A stretch of 9,201 nucleotides of DNA. Source: an uncultured Alphaproteobacteria bacterium (lineage in GTDB: Bacteria; Pseudomonadota; Alphaproteobacteria; Micropepsales; Micropepsaceae). A program made the position numbers and the translations under genes. The notes under the pieces are model-generated. The model was given only the letters and a program-made list of their open reading frames with translations. It was not told the DNA's origin and ran no database searches. Where the stretch lies: the NCBI GenBank assembly GCA_937942205.1, contig CALDFO010000016.1, positions 1 to 9,201 on the forward strand. The letters run 5' to 3'. Below are positions 1-6,414 of the stretch, piece after piece (positions within the stretch are counted from its first letter, which is position 1; every line of letters starts with the position of its first letter).

Positions 1-52
1 CGTGCGAAGGCGACCTCTTGGGAGTCGAGCGGAAGTTGAAGCCGGAGGGGGT
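1..52. repeat. Intergenic direct repeat, copy 1
   Basis: This 52-bp stretch recurs at 168-219 with only two mismatches (positions 10/177 and 25/192). It may be cut by the window edge, so its true left end is unknown. No coding gene overlaps it. It most likely belongs to a genome-wide intergenic repeat family. The sequence match is directly seen; the family status is inferred. Confidence 0.8.
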
Positions 53-69
53 CATAAAAAGAAAGAAAG

Positions 70-98
70 TTGGATTCCCGCTTTCGCGGGAATGACAA
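70..98. repeat. REP-like palindrome (ATTCCCGC / GCGGGAAT)
   Basis: A perfect 8-bp inverted repeat, ATTCCCGC at 74-81 and GCGGGAAT at 86-93, surrounds the loop TTTC, with TGG before and GAC after. Palindromes with the ATTCCC...GGGAAT core are common short intergenic repeats in proteobacteria (the neisserial dRS3 type is one example). It lies between the two copies of the 52-bp repeat. Confidence 0.65.
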
Positions 99-120
99 TG
101 GAGGGGTTGGCGCAGGTCCG

Positions 121-158
121 CCTCCCCTTCGCGTGCGTCAGCACGCCGGAAGGGGAGG
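121..158. repeat. Long intergenic hairpin between repeat copies
   Basis: CCTCCCCTTC (121-130) pairs with GAAGGGGAGG (149-158). Inside it GCGTGC (131-136) pairs with GCACGC (141-146) around the loop GTCA, leaving a 2-nt CG bulge at 147-148. It sits directly upstream of repeat copy 2 and may be the left part of the same composite repeat. It could also help stop minus-strand transcription leaving the TAXI gene. Confidence 0.6.
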
Positions 159-160
159 TG

Positions 161-219
161 GCTTCAACGTGCGAAGCCGACCTCTTGGGAGCCGAGCGGA
201 AGTTGAAGCCGGAGGGGGT
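161..219. repeat. Intergenic direct repeat, copy 2, with hairpin ends
   Basis: Bases 168-219 match 1-52 at 50 of 52 positions. This copy is also bracketed by an inverted repeat: GCTTCAAC at 161-168 and GTTGAAGC at 202-209. It ends only 7 bp from the stop codon of the minus-strand TAXI gene, so it is in that gene's 3' region. The repeat and stem are seen; a terminator role is only possible, because no clear T-run follows. Confidence 0.75.
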
Positions 220-225
220 TCAAAC

Positions 226-1269
226 CTACTTAGAAAGAATCCCCGCTTCCCGGTAAAAGCGCGCCGCGCCCGGATGCAGGGGCGCGGGCGCGTTGGCGGT
301 GGCCGCCGCCAGGCCGAAATTGCGGACGCTGGGATGGCTGGCGGTCAGCGCGCCGCGATTGGCCAGATTGAACAGGGCGCGGGTGATGCCATAGACCAGC
401 GCCTCGGGCTCGCTGTCGCGCGTCACCCACCAGGCGCGGGTGGACACCGTCTCAACCGCAGGCGCGCCGGGATAGGCATTGGCGGCGATCACGGCGGGGG
501 CCAGCTGGGGCACGGCGCGGATCAGCCGGTCGCGGCCGTCGCCGTCGATCGGCACCAGCCGCGCCGTGCCGTCGGCCAGCAGGGCGCGCACCGAATCCAG
601 CGGCACGCCCGCCACCGCGAAGAACGCATCCAGCTTGCCGTCGCGCAGAAGCTGGGCGTCATTGCCCGCGCCGGCGGGCACCACCCGGACCGACCGTTCC
701 GATAGCCGCCAGGCCGTCAGGACGGCGCGGCCCGTCACGCCCGCGCCCGATCCCGGATTGCCCAGCATCACCCGCTTGCCGCGCAGGTCGGCCACGCTGT
801 GGATTTTCGATTTCGCCGCCACCACCAGATGCACATCCTCGGCGAAGAGCGAGGTGATGACCCGCAGATGACCGGCGGGGCCGCCGCGGCGGAAGGCGCC
901 CTGGCCCTTGACGGCGGCGGCGATGACATCGCCGTGGGAGAGGCGGGAATCCCCCTGGCCGTCATTGATGGCGCGCAGATTGTCGGCCGCCCCGCCGCTG
1001 GTGCGGGCCGACAGGATCACCCCGGCCGGACCGCAGACCGTGGCGGTTTCGCAGCGGCCCACCCCGCGCGGATGGCTGATCAGCCCGGCCATGGTCTGGC
1101 CCACGGGGAAATAGATGCCCTCGGTGGAACCGGTGGCGATCTGGAAGGAGATGCGCTGGGGCGATTCCGCCAGCCCCAGATTGCCGCCCGTCAGCAGCGC
1201 GCCCACCACCAGGATCACAAAGGCGACAAGCGCGGCGATGGCGGCGAAACGCTGGGACATGCCGAACAT
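226..1269 (-). CDS. TAXI-family TRAP transporter solute-binding protein
   Basis: The 347-residue product resembles TAXI (TRAP-associated extracytoplasmic immunogenic) solute receptors, which capture small organic ligands for TRAP permeases. Residues 9-28 form one hydrophobic N-terminal segment, read as a signal anchor because no clear cleavage site follows. The mature part opens with IATGSTEGIYFPVG (residues 44-57), the TAXI glycine-rich ligand-binding start. It continues with LRGKRVMLGNPGSGAG (162-177) and closes with HPGAARFYREAGI (332-344), the usual family ending. Two cysteines, C73 and C79, could form a disulfide. The first ATG is chosen because a GAAGGG ribosome-binding site lies 5 nt before it; a second ATG follows three codons later. 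No TRAP permease gene is in the window, so the partner and ligand are unknown. It is divergent from the TadD-like gene, with 135 bp between them. Confidence 0.85.
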   Translation of the reverse strand: MFGMSQRFAAIAALVAFVILVVGALLTGGNLGLAESPQRISFQIATGSTEGIYFPVGQTMAGLISHPRGVGRCETATVCGPAGVILSARTSGGAADNLRAINDGQGDSRLSHGDVIAAAVKGQGAFRRGGPAGHLRVITSLFAEDVHLVVAAKSKIHSVADLRGKRVMLGNPGSGAGVTGRAVLTAWRLSERSVRVVPAGAGNDAQLLRDGKLDAFFAVAGVPLDSVRALLADGTARLVPIDGDGRDRLIRAVPQLAPAVIAANAYPGAPAVETVSTRAWWVTRDSEPEALVYGITRALFNLANRGALTASHPSVRNFGLAAATANAPAPLHPGAARFYREAGILSK

Positions 1270-1340
1270 GTTAACCCTTCATTGCGTCAGAGATGGGGCG
1301 TTAACCAGCCCTGCTCCCGCTCTATATCGGCCCAATATGC

Positions 1341-1374
1341 TTAAGGGTTTGTTGACCGGGGGGCTGCCAGAGTC
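1341..1374. promoter_or_regulatory. Possible CtrA box with adjacent CcrM (GANTC) site
   Basis: In the 135-bp divergent region, TTAA (1341-1344), seven bases, then TTGA (1352-1355) match the alphaproteobacterial CtrA consensus TTAA-N7-TTAA at 7 of 8 fixed positions. A GAGTC site for the CcrM methyltransferase (GANTC) follows at 1370-1374. It lies about 50 bp upstream of the TadD-like start codon. Pilus genes are under CtrA control in Caulobacter, so cell-cycle control is plausible here. A match this short can occur by chance. Confidence 0.3.
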
Positions 1375-1404
1375 CGGTGACGACCCTGAAAAGGCAGACC
1401 CCCC

Positions 1405-2760
1405 ATGCCCGCTTCCCGTTTCGCGCCGTCCCTTGTCGTGCTGCTGCTGGGCTGCACCGCGATGACCGGCGGCCTGGCCGGGCCCGCCCAGGCCTGGTCG
1501 CTGTTCGGCGGCAAGACGGACTCGGCAAAGACGGCCGAGAAAGCCGCCGCCGAAAAGTCCGCCATGACCATGAACGAGAATGTCGAGGATGGCGTGCGCC
1601 AGGCCCAGGCGCTGCGCCTGGCGGGCAATTATCCCGAGGCCATCCGGCATCTGTCGCAGTTGATGATGGTGGCGTCGGACGATCCGGGCGTGGTCAGCGA
1701 ATATGGCAAGACACTGGCGGCGCAAGGCCGGGCCGAGGATGCGGTCAACTTCCTGACCCGCGCCCAGCAATTGCGGCCCGGCGACTGGACTCTTTATTCG
1801 GCGATGGGCGTGGCCCAGGACCAGCTGGGCAAGCATGACCTGGCGCGCACCGCCTATGAGGCGGCGCTGCGGCTGCGCCCCAACGAAGCCAGCATTTTGA
1901 GCAACTATGCCCTGTCGCGCCTGCTGGCCAAGGATCCCGACGGCGCGCGCGCGCTGACCGCCCGGGCCGAAAGCGCCGGCGGCAACAGCGACGCCAAGAT
2001 CGCCCGCAATATCGCGCTGGTGCGCGAGATGGCTCCAGCGCCGCAGGCATCTGGAGCGCCGCAGGCATCTGGCGCGTCGCAGGTGGCGGCCGCCACACCG
2101 GCCGCGCACAGCGCGCCGGTCGCCGCGCCGGTCCCGCATGTCGCCACGGCAGCCGCGCCGCCGGTGCAACAGGCCCCGGCCCGCATCGCGCCCGTTTCCC
2201 CACCCATCCCGGTGGCGGCGCGCCCGGCCCAGAGTGTGCCGTTCGTCAACCTGCCGTCTCCGGTGGCCGCACCCAATCCCGCGCCCGGCGCGGGTCCGGT
2301 GATCCAGGCGCTGCCGGCCGCGCAACCGCGCGTGGTGATGCAGCAGGTTCCGGTGGACCCGCTGGCCGGTCCGGTGAAGGCGCGTGCCGCCACCCGCGCG
2401 CCGCGCGCGCTGACGCAGCAGGCCGCGCCACAGGCCGTGCCCGCTCCCGCGGAAATAAAGGCGGAAGAGAAGAAGCCCGCGCCACAGATTGCCCAGGCTG
2501 CGCCCAACAGCCCCGAGGCGCAGGCCCAGGCGCTACAGGCCCGCGCCGAAGCCCTGGCCAAAGCCATGAAGACGCCTCCCACCAAGCCCGCAGCCGCCGC
2601 CGAGGCGAAACCCGCGCCCGTGAAAACGGCGCCCGCCAAGACGGCGGAAGCCCCCAAGCCCGTGCCTGCGGCCAAGCCCGCCGCGCCGGTCAAGACCGCG
2701 GACGCCGCCAAGCCCAAGGATGTGATCCCGGCCCTGCGGATGAGCGCCAACGCCTATTGA
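1405..2760 (+). CDS. TadD-like TPR protein with Ala/Pro-rich tail
   Basis: This 451-residue exported protein has about three tetratricopeptide-like repeats at residues 64-205 (for example QAQALRLAGNYPEAI, then the YSAMGVAQDQLGKHDLARTAY repeat at 131-151). Their spacing is like that of TadD, the TPR lipoprotein needed to assemble Tad/Flp pili. The N-terminus has a hydrophobic core with two possible processing sites. One is a weak lipobox LLGC ending at C17; the other is an AQA|W signal peptidase I site after residue 30. Residues 209-451 are low-complexity Ala/Pro/Lys sequence, likely disordered, and much longer than in a plain TadD. A ribosome-binding AAAAGG lies 10 nt before the ATG. It converges on tadC across the island, which supports a Tad role. 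A generic TPR periplasmic protein remains possible. Confidence 0.65.
   Translation: MPASRFAPSLVVLLLGCTAMTGGLAGPAQAWSLFGGKTDSAKTAEKAAAEKSAMTMNENVEDGVRQAQALRLAGNYPEAIRHLSQLMMVASDDPGVVSEYGKTLAAQGRAEDAVNFLTRAQQLRPGDWTLYSAMGVAQDQLGKHDLARTAYEAALRLRPNEASILSNYALSRLLAKDPDGARALTARAESAGGNSDAKIARNIALVREMAPAPQASGAPQASGASQVAAATPAAHSAPVAAPVPHVATAAAPPVQQAPARIAPVSPPIPVAARPAQSVPFVNLPSPVAAPNPAPGAGPVIQALPAAQPRVVMQQVPVDPLAGPVKARAATRAPRALTQQAAPQAVPAPAEIKAEEKKPAPQIAQAAPNSPEAQAQALQARAEALAKAMKTPPTKPAAAAEAKPAPVKTAPAKTAEAPKPVPAAKPAAPVKTADAAKPKDVIPALRMSANAY
2038..2073 (+). repeat. Tandem 18-bp repeat inside the TadD-like gene
   Basis: Two consecutive 18-bp units, 2038-2055 and 2056-2073, match at 17 of 18 positions. 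They encode the hexapeptide APQASG twice (residues 212-223), followed by a degenerate ASQ. They sit at the join between the TPR domain and the Ala/Pro-rich tail. In-frame units like this can change copy number by slippage and so alter linker length. Confidence 0.8.
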
Positions 2761-2784
2761 GACAACGCCCGCGAAAAGACCAAA

Positions 2785-2865
2785 GGCCCGGATGCTCTCC
2801 GGGGGGTAAAGAGGAAAGACATCGGCTTGACATGGCCTCGGATCGAGAAATCGGTCCGAGGCCAT
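2785..2865 (+). other. Structured 3'-end element, left copy (two hairpins, probable terminator)
   Basis: It starts 24 nt after the TadD-like stop codon. Hairpin 1 is CCCGGA-TGCTC-TCCGGG (2787-2803). It is followed by GGGTAAAGAG and a spacer. Hairpin 2 pairs 2832-2846 with 2851-2865: 15 bp including one U-G pair, closed by a GAAA (GNRA-type) tetraloop. No T-run follows on the plus strand, only TGCCTTACC, so intrinsic termination in that direction would be weak. On the minus strand hairpin 1 is followed by a T-rich CCTTTGGTCTTTT. A related element lies inverted at 6383-6464. A native transcript-end element is the best reading. Confidence 0.55.
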
Positions 2866-3044
2866 TGCCTTACCCCTGCCTTCTGCGCTTCTGGCCGCCT
2901 TGGCCGCGATGGAAACGCCATAGGCCCGGCTTTGGCGGCAGAAGCACAAGCTACACACTGACGTTGCTCGAAATCGATCAGAGCGGCACGTAAAAGTACA
3001 ACCACCGCTTGAAATAGTTCCAATTTCTCGCATTACTTAACGCC

Positions 3045-5339
3045 ATGGGGCGGAATCAAAACCAAACAGAAACGTTGTCGGAAGACCGGCTAGCATCCCA
3101 GCGCTCCGAACGCATTGCGGAATATACGAAGCGTAAGAAGGCTTACGATTACGTAAAAGTACCGACTTCGGTAGCCGAGCCATACAAACAAGATGGCTGG
3201 GAGCTCGACAGAGAACTCAAAACTGGCATCAAACTTCGTCGAGCTAAGTCCGCAGACGAAGTTCTTGAGAACCGCTTCTGGTCAACGCTCTACCTTCTAG
3301 GCTTTGAAAAGCTGAATGTAGGGCGTCACTTTCGGCTCACCGTCACCATCGATGGAAAAAAGGCCACGAAGCAGATCGATGTATTGGGTATCGGCGAAAA
3401 TACGGTCGTTGTAGCAGAGTGCAAATCGGCTGAATCTCTGAAGAAGAAAACACTTTCTTCCGCACTCTCTGATCTCGATTCACTGAAACGCCCCATCGCG
3501 AATGCAATTCGCGCTTACCTTGGCCATGATACAAATCGCAAGTTCATCTGGTGCATGGTCACTTCCCGCATCCGCTGGATTGAAAGCGATCTAACTAGGG
3601 CGCAGGAAAAGCAGATCCATGTGGTGAGGGAACAGGAGCTGCGCTATTTCCTAGAAATCGCGAAAACCCTAGGCCCCGCAGCCAAACATCAGTTTGAAGC
3701 AGAGTTTCTTGCTGGCCAAAAAATACCGCTGTTTGCGGATCGTCGCGTTCCTGCTTCCAAGTTCAAATTGGGTGGGCGCACCGCTTACTATTTCACCATT
3801 CCCGCAAAGGAGCTGCTCAAGCGCTCATTTGTGAATCACAGAGATTTGAGAGACCCCTCAGGCGCGCCCACGTATCAGCGCATCATAAGTTCACGTCGCA
3901 TCAAGTCGGTGGCCGCATTTCTAGACGCTGGCGGCTACTTCGCAAATTCCATCCTCATAAACTTCCATTCGAATGTTCGATTCGAACAGCACGGAAGGGA
4001 TCAAAGCGGTGACACGCGCTTTGGAAGCCTTTACCTACCAGACACCTACAAGAGCTGCTGGATTATTGATGGACAACACCGTCTTTATGGGGCCGCCCTC
4101 GTAGACGACACGACCGGTGACCCCATTATTCCGGTCGTAGCGTTCGAGAAGCTTCCTGCTGCGACTGAAGCAAACCTATTCGCTACCATCAATAAGGAAC
4201 AGCGGCAGGTACAGAAGCGCCTATTAGACGAACTCGACGGCGAATTGAAGTGGGACTCTGAAGATCCGGAAGAAGCGGGTCAGGCAATCGCGGCTCGCGC
4301 ATTGGATCAACTTCAACATGAAGTTGCAGGCCCATTCGAGGACAAGTTCGCCCCACCTGGGATGCCAGCAGGGCCGGGACAGGTACTTACACTTCCTCAA
4401 ATCAAGCAGGCGCTCACAAAAAGTGGGTTGCTAGGCCGTCGATTGCAGAAGGACGGAAAGTACTTGCCTGGCCCACTTTCAGGACGAACAAATAAGAAAA
4501 CACTGGAAAACGTCAGCGATTTCCTGTCGTGCTATTTCACAGCCTTACGCGCTGCCAACCCTACGAGGTGGGAAGCAGGCTCCTCCCATCTACTTTGCTA
4601 TAACCCGGCCATCCAAGCGCACATCAGGCTCTGTGGCGAAATCGTTCGATACCTTGAAGGCAAGCAACGAATAGACCCCCATGAACTGGACGCGGAGGAA
4701 CTAAGCGACTCGATAGTATCGTTCGCAAAGCCTGTCTTCGATTTCGTGAAAACCGCTACGGACGAAGAGTTCAAAGAGCGGTTCTACGTTCCGTTCGGTT
4801 CCGGTGGCCCGGCCCGCTATTTTTACAAAGCCGCAGAACTCATTCAGCTCAAGCACAAGGATTTCGATCCTGAGGGCCTTAAGGATCATTTGGCAGGCAC
4901 GAACAAGGAGCTGAAGGATGCTTGCGACAAACAGGTGGCATGGATCAGCGACTCCGTTCATGCCTTTATTGTCAGGAAGCTTCGCGAGTCCTATGGCGAG
5001 AAGTTTTTTGAGCTTGGTGTTAAGAACAAAGAAATTAAAAAGCGCGCCTACGAAAAATCCCTGGACGATCCAGCGGGCCCCAAACCGCTAGAGACCTACC
5101 TAGACATTGTCGAGCTAAAGAAGATTGCAGAGGCTAGCGAGAACTGGCCGCTCTTCAAGGAGTCGCTAAGCATTAAACTAGATAGTCAGCCTAAGGGCCT
5201 GGCTAAGTATGTAGCTTGGCTCGACCAATTCAACGAAGTCCGGAAAATATACGCTCATCCATTTGGCAGAACATATTCGGAAGACGATGTGGACTTGCTG
5301 AAATTTCTTGAAGCAGAACTCAGGCAGCGTCTCATATGA
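3045..5339 (+). CDS. DGQHR (DndB-like) protein with PD-(D/E)XK-like N-terminus and HEPN-like C-terminus
   Basis: The 764-residue product appears to have three parts. Residues 75-127 look like a PD-(D/E)XK nuclease fold: E75 in a helix, D112 in QIDVLGI, then E125-C-K127 in VVVAECKS. Residues 270-390 form a DGQHR domain of the DndB type: helix IISSRRIKSVAAFL, the motif IIDGQHRLYGA (DGQHR at 342-346) and FATINKEQ (379-386). DndB and DpdB, which accompany phosphorothioate and 7-deazaguanine DNA modification, share this domain. The C-terminus carries R733-KIYA-H738, an Rx4H motif as in HEPN ribonucleases, though K replaces the usual N after R. The ATG is the only in-frame start after the TAG at 3015-3017; no Shine-Dalgarno sequence is visible. 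A TTGAAA at 3009-3014 could be a -35 box for a nearly leaderless message. It is coupled to the methyltransferase. DNA modification or defence is inferred; the reaction is unknown. Confidence 0.8.
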   Translation: MGRNQNQTETLSEDRLASQRSERIAEYTKRKKAYDYVKVPTSVAEPYKQDGWELDRELKTGIKLRRAKSADEVLENRFWSTLYLLGFEKLNVGRHFRLTVTIDGKKATKQIDVLGIGENTVVVAECKSAESLKKKTLSSALSDLDSLKRPIANAIRAYLGHDTNRKFIWCMVTSRIRWIESDLTRAQEKQIHVVREQELRYFLEIAKTLGPAAKHQFEAEFLAGQKIPLFADRRVPASKFKLGGRTAYYFTIPAKELLKRSFVNHRDLRDPSGAPTYQRIISSRRIKSVAAFLDAGGYFANSILINFHSNVRFEQHGRDQSGDTRFGSLYLPDTYKSCWIIDGQHRLYGAALVDDTTGDPIIPVVAFEKLPAATEANLFATINKEQRQVQKRLLDELDGELKWDSEDPEEAGQAIAARALDQLQHEVAGPFEDKFAPPGMPAGPGQVLTLPQIKQALTKSGLLGRRLQKDGKYLPGPLSGRTNKKTLENVSDFLSCYFTALRAANPTRWEAGSSHLLCYNPAIQAHIRLCGEIVRYLEGKQRIDPHELDAEELSDSIVSFAKPVFDFVKTATDEEFKERFYVPFGSGGPARYFYKAAELIQLKHKDFDPEGLKDHLAGTNKELKDACDKQVAWISDSVHAFIVRKLRESYGEKFFELGVKNKEIKKRAYEKSLDDPAGPKPLETYLDIVELKKIAEASENWPLFKESLSIKLDSQPKGLAKYVAWLDQFNEVRKIYAHPFGRTYSEDDVDLLKFLEAELRQRLI

Positions 5340-6154
5340 GCGAAAGTTCGCAAACGGTATCTTCACCAGTTAAGTGGGCCGGTGGCAAACGCTGGCTCAC
5401 GAATACCTACGACGATTTGCTTCCGGCAGAATTCAATAGGTACTTCGAACCGTTTCTAGGCGGAGCTTCGGTTTTCCTGCATCTGGAGCCTCCGGATGCA
5501 GTGCTTTCTGACGCCAACAAGAATTTGATCGAAATGTATTCGGCCTTAGCCGAAGACTGGCAATCTGTTTATCGCTGGTTACGGATCCACAGCGAACATC
5601 ACGGCGAGGAGTACTATTACACTTTGCGGGCCAATCCCCCACAAGGCCGTTTCGCCCGTGCCGCCTGGTTCCTGTACATGAATCGAGCCTGCTACAACGG
5701 TTTGTATCGAGTGAACAAGCTTGGTGAGTTCAACGTTCCAAAGGGTAGCAAGGAAGACGTTCTTCTTTCGACCGATAATTTTGGAGCAGTCGCAAAGCTT
5801 TTTGCGAAGGCAACGCTGCTAGTCGCAGACTTTGAAAGTGTTATCGATTTGGCTGAAGAAGGCGATTTTGTTTATGTGGATCCGCCCTACACCGTCAAAC
5901 ATAACAACAACGGGTTCGTGAAGTACAATGAGAACCTCTTCTCGTGGGGCGATCAAGAAAGGTTAGCTTCGTGCGTAAAGCGCGCGGGTGATCGCGGAGT
6001 GTTGGTAGCGGTTAGTAATGCTGACCATTACTCGGTGCTCGACCTCTACCGAGGCGTCGGAGAGATTGTTGAGTTGACCCGCCGAAGCACTATTGGCGGG
6101 AAGAAGGCGTCCCGTGCGGCTGCCACGGAAATTCTCGTTCGTGTCGGGTTTTAG
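5336..6154 (+). CDS. Dam-family (D12 class) DNA adenine N6-methyltransferase
   Basis: The 272-residue product is close to the length of Dam (278) and has the full D12 motif set. These are PVKWAGGKRWL (11-21, S-adenosylmethionine binding), YFEPFLGGASVF (36-47, motif I), the acidic D59 in LSDANKNLIEMY, and the catalytic DPPY at 182-185 in FVYVDPPYTVKHN. SWGDQERLA (203-211), VSNAD (226-230) and a basic C-terminal RSTIGGKKASRAAATEIL complete it. It should transfer a methyl group from S-adenosylmethionine to adenine N6 in a short DNA site. GATC is common in this family, but the target cannot be read from sequence. The start codon overlaps the DGQHR gene's stop as ATGA, implying translational coupling and joint function. 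It may protect host DNA from the partner or mark sites for it. No key motif is missing, so it is probably active. Confidence 0.92.
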   Translation: MSESSQTVSSPVKWAGGKRWLTNTYDDLLPAEFNRYFEPFLGGASVFLHLEPPDAVLSDANKNLIEMYSALAEDWQSVYRWLRIHSEHHGEEYYYTLRANPPQGRFARAAWFLYMNRACYNGLYRVNKLGEFNVPKGSKEDVLLSTDNFGAVAKLFAKATLLVADFESVIDLAEEGDFVYVDPPYTVKHNNNGFVKYNENLFSWGDQERLASCVKRAGDRGVLVAVSNADHYSVLDLYRGVGEIVELTRRSTIGGKKASRAAATEILVRVGF

Positions 6155-6169
6155 TATATAGCTCTGCCG

Positions 6170-6325
6170 CTATACGCTGCTCGAACTACTAACTGTTGGG
6201 ATTTCTGTTCGTACAGCAGGCGGACGCTGGGGAGCTGAAGCATTCTCGGTCTTGCCCTCAGCGAAGAGCAGGAACAGTAACACGGCGGCAAGAAGTAGCA
6301 GATCCAGGGCATAGAAGATCGCCAC
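6170..6325 (-). CDS. Possible small single-pass membrane protein
   Basis: A 51-codon ORF with a GTG start lies just after the methyltransferase gene on the opposite strand. Residues 1-22 are strongly hydrophobic (FYALDLLLLAAVLLFLLFAEG at 4-24 minus the flanks), with one aspartate. A polar, Pro- and Ser-rich tail follows, ending in five serines. Its CTA, CTT and TTA codons fit the island rather than the flanks. Against it: GTG is the only possible start, no ribosome-binding site is within reach, and an in-frame stop lies seven codons upstream. I do not recognise the family. It could be a small membrane effector, a decayed gene end, or chance. Confidence 0.25.
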   Translation of the reverse strand: MAIFYALDLLLLAAVLLFLLFAEGKTENASAPQRPPAVRTEIPTVSSSSSV

Positions 6326-6375
6326 ACGCGCGTTGATGCAAAGCCCCTACATACCTACCTGGTAAAACCACTATT

Positions 6376-6414
6376 GAAAAAAGCCCCCCAGACCAAATTC
6401 TTGGTCTGGGGGGC
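6376..6414 (-). terminator. Strong intrinsic terminator for the tad operon direction
   Basis: A perfect 14-bp inverted repeat pairs 6383-6396 (GCCCCCCAGACCAA) with 6401-6414, leaving a 4-nt loop. Read on the minus strand the loop is GAAT, and the stem is followed at once by TTTTTTC. This is a textbook Rho-independent terminator for transcripts leaving tadC. It is hairpin 2 of the right-hand structured element. It would also fold in plus-strand transcripts from the methyltransferase gene, but there it is followed by AATGTAAAG, with no T-run. Confidence 0.85.

Larger units (their letters stand above)
2945..6380. other. Compositionally distinct genomic island (approximate limits)
   Basis: Base composition and codon use change sharply. 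Bases 3421-3480 contain 26 G+C of 60 by hand count, against 42 of 60 in 6841-6900. Codons such as CTA, TTA, ATA and AAA are frequent inside and rare in the flanking tad genes. The island holds a DGQHR-domain gene, a Dam-family methyltransferase and perhaps one small membrane ORF. It lies between two inverted structured elements that follow the converging native genes. No integrase, transposase, tRNA or convincing att repeat is visible, so the insertion mechanism is unknown and the borders are estimates. Confidence 0.6.

Noticed and set aside
70..705. Plus-strand ORF opposite the TAXI gene
   Set aside because: Runs through repeats into the antisense of a well-supported gene; composition is typical of a GC-rich shadow frame.
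1279..2325. Long minus-strand ORF of 348 codons opposite the TadD-like gene
   Set aside because: Arg/Gly-rich translation without recognisable motifs; it is a GC-rich shadow of the plus-strand gene, which has a signal peptide, TPRs and a ribosome-binding site.
2533..3033. Minus-strand ORF across the left junction of the island
   Set aside because: Its first part comes from the junction and hairpin region and the rest is antisense to the Ala/Pro-rich tail; no family is recognisable.
3045..6154. Classical dnd phosphorothioation cluster
   Set aside because: Only the DGQHR domain resembles Dnd components; no dndA, dndC, dndD or dndE-like gene is present, and the partner is a methyltransferase.
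2963..6186. Short match TGCTCGAA near both island ends as attachment sites
   Set aside because: Only about 8-10 bp with no supporting structure; expected by chance over this length, and no integrase is present.
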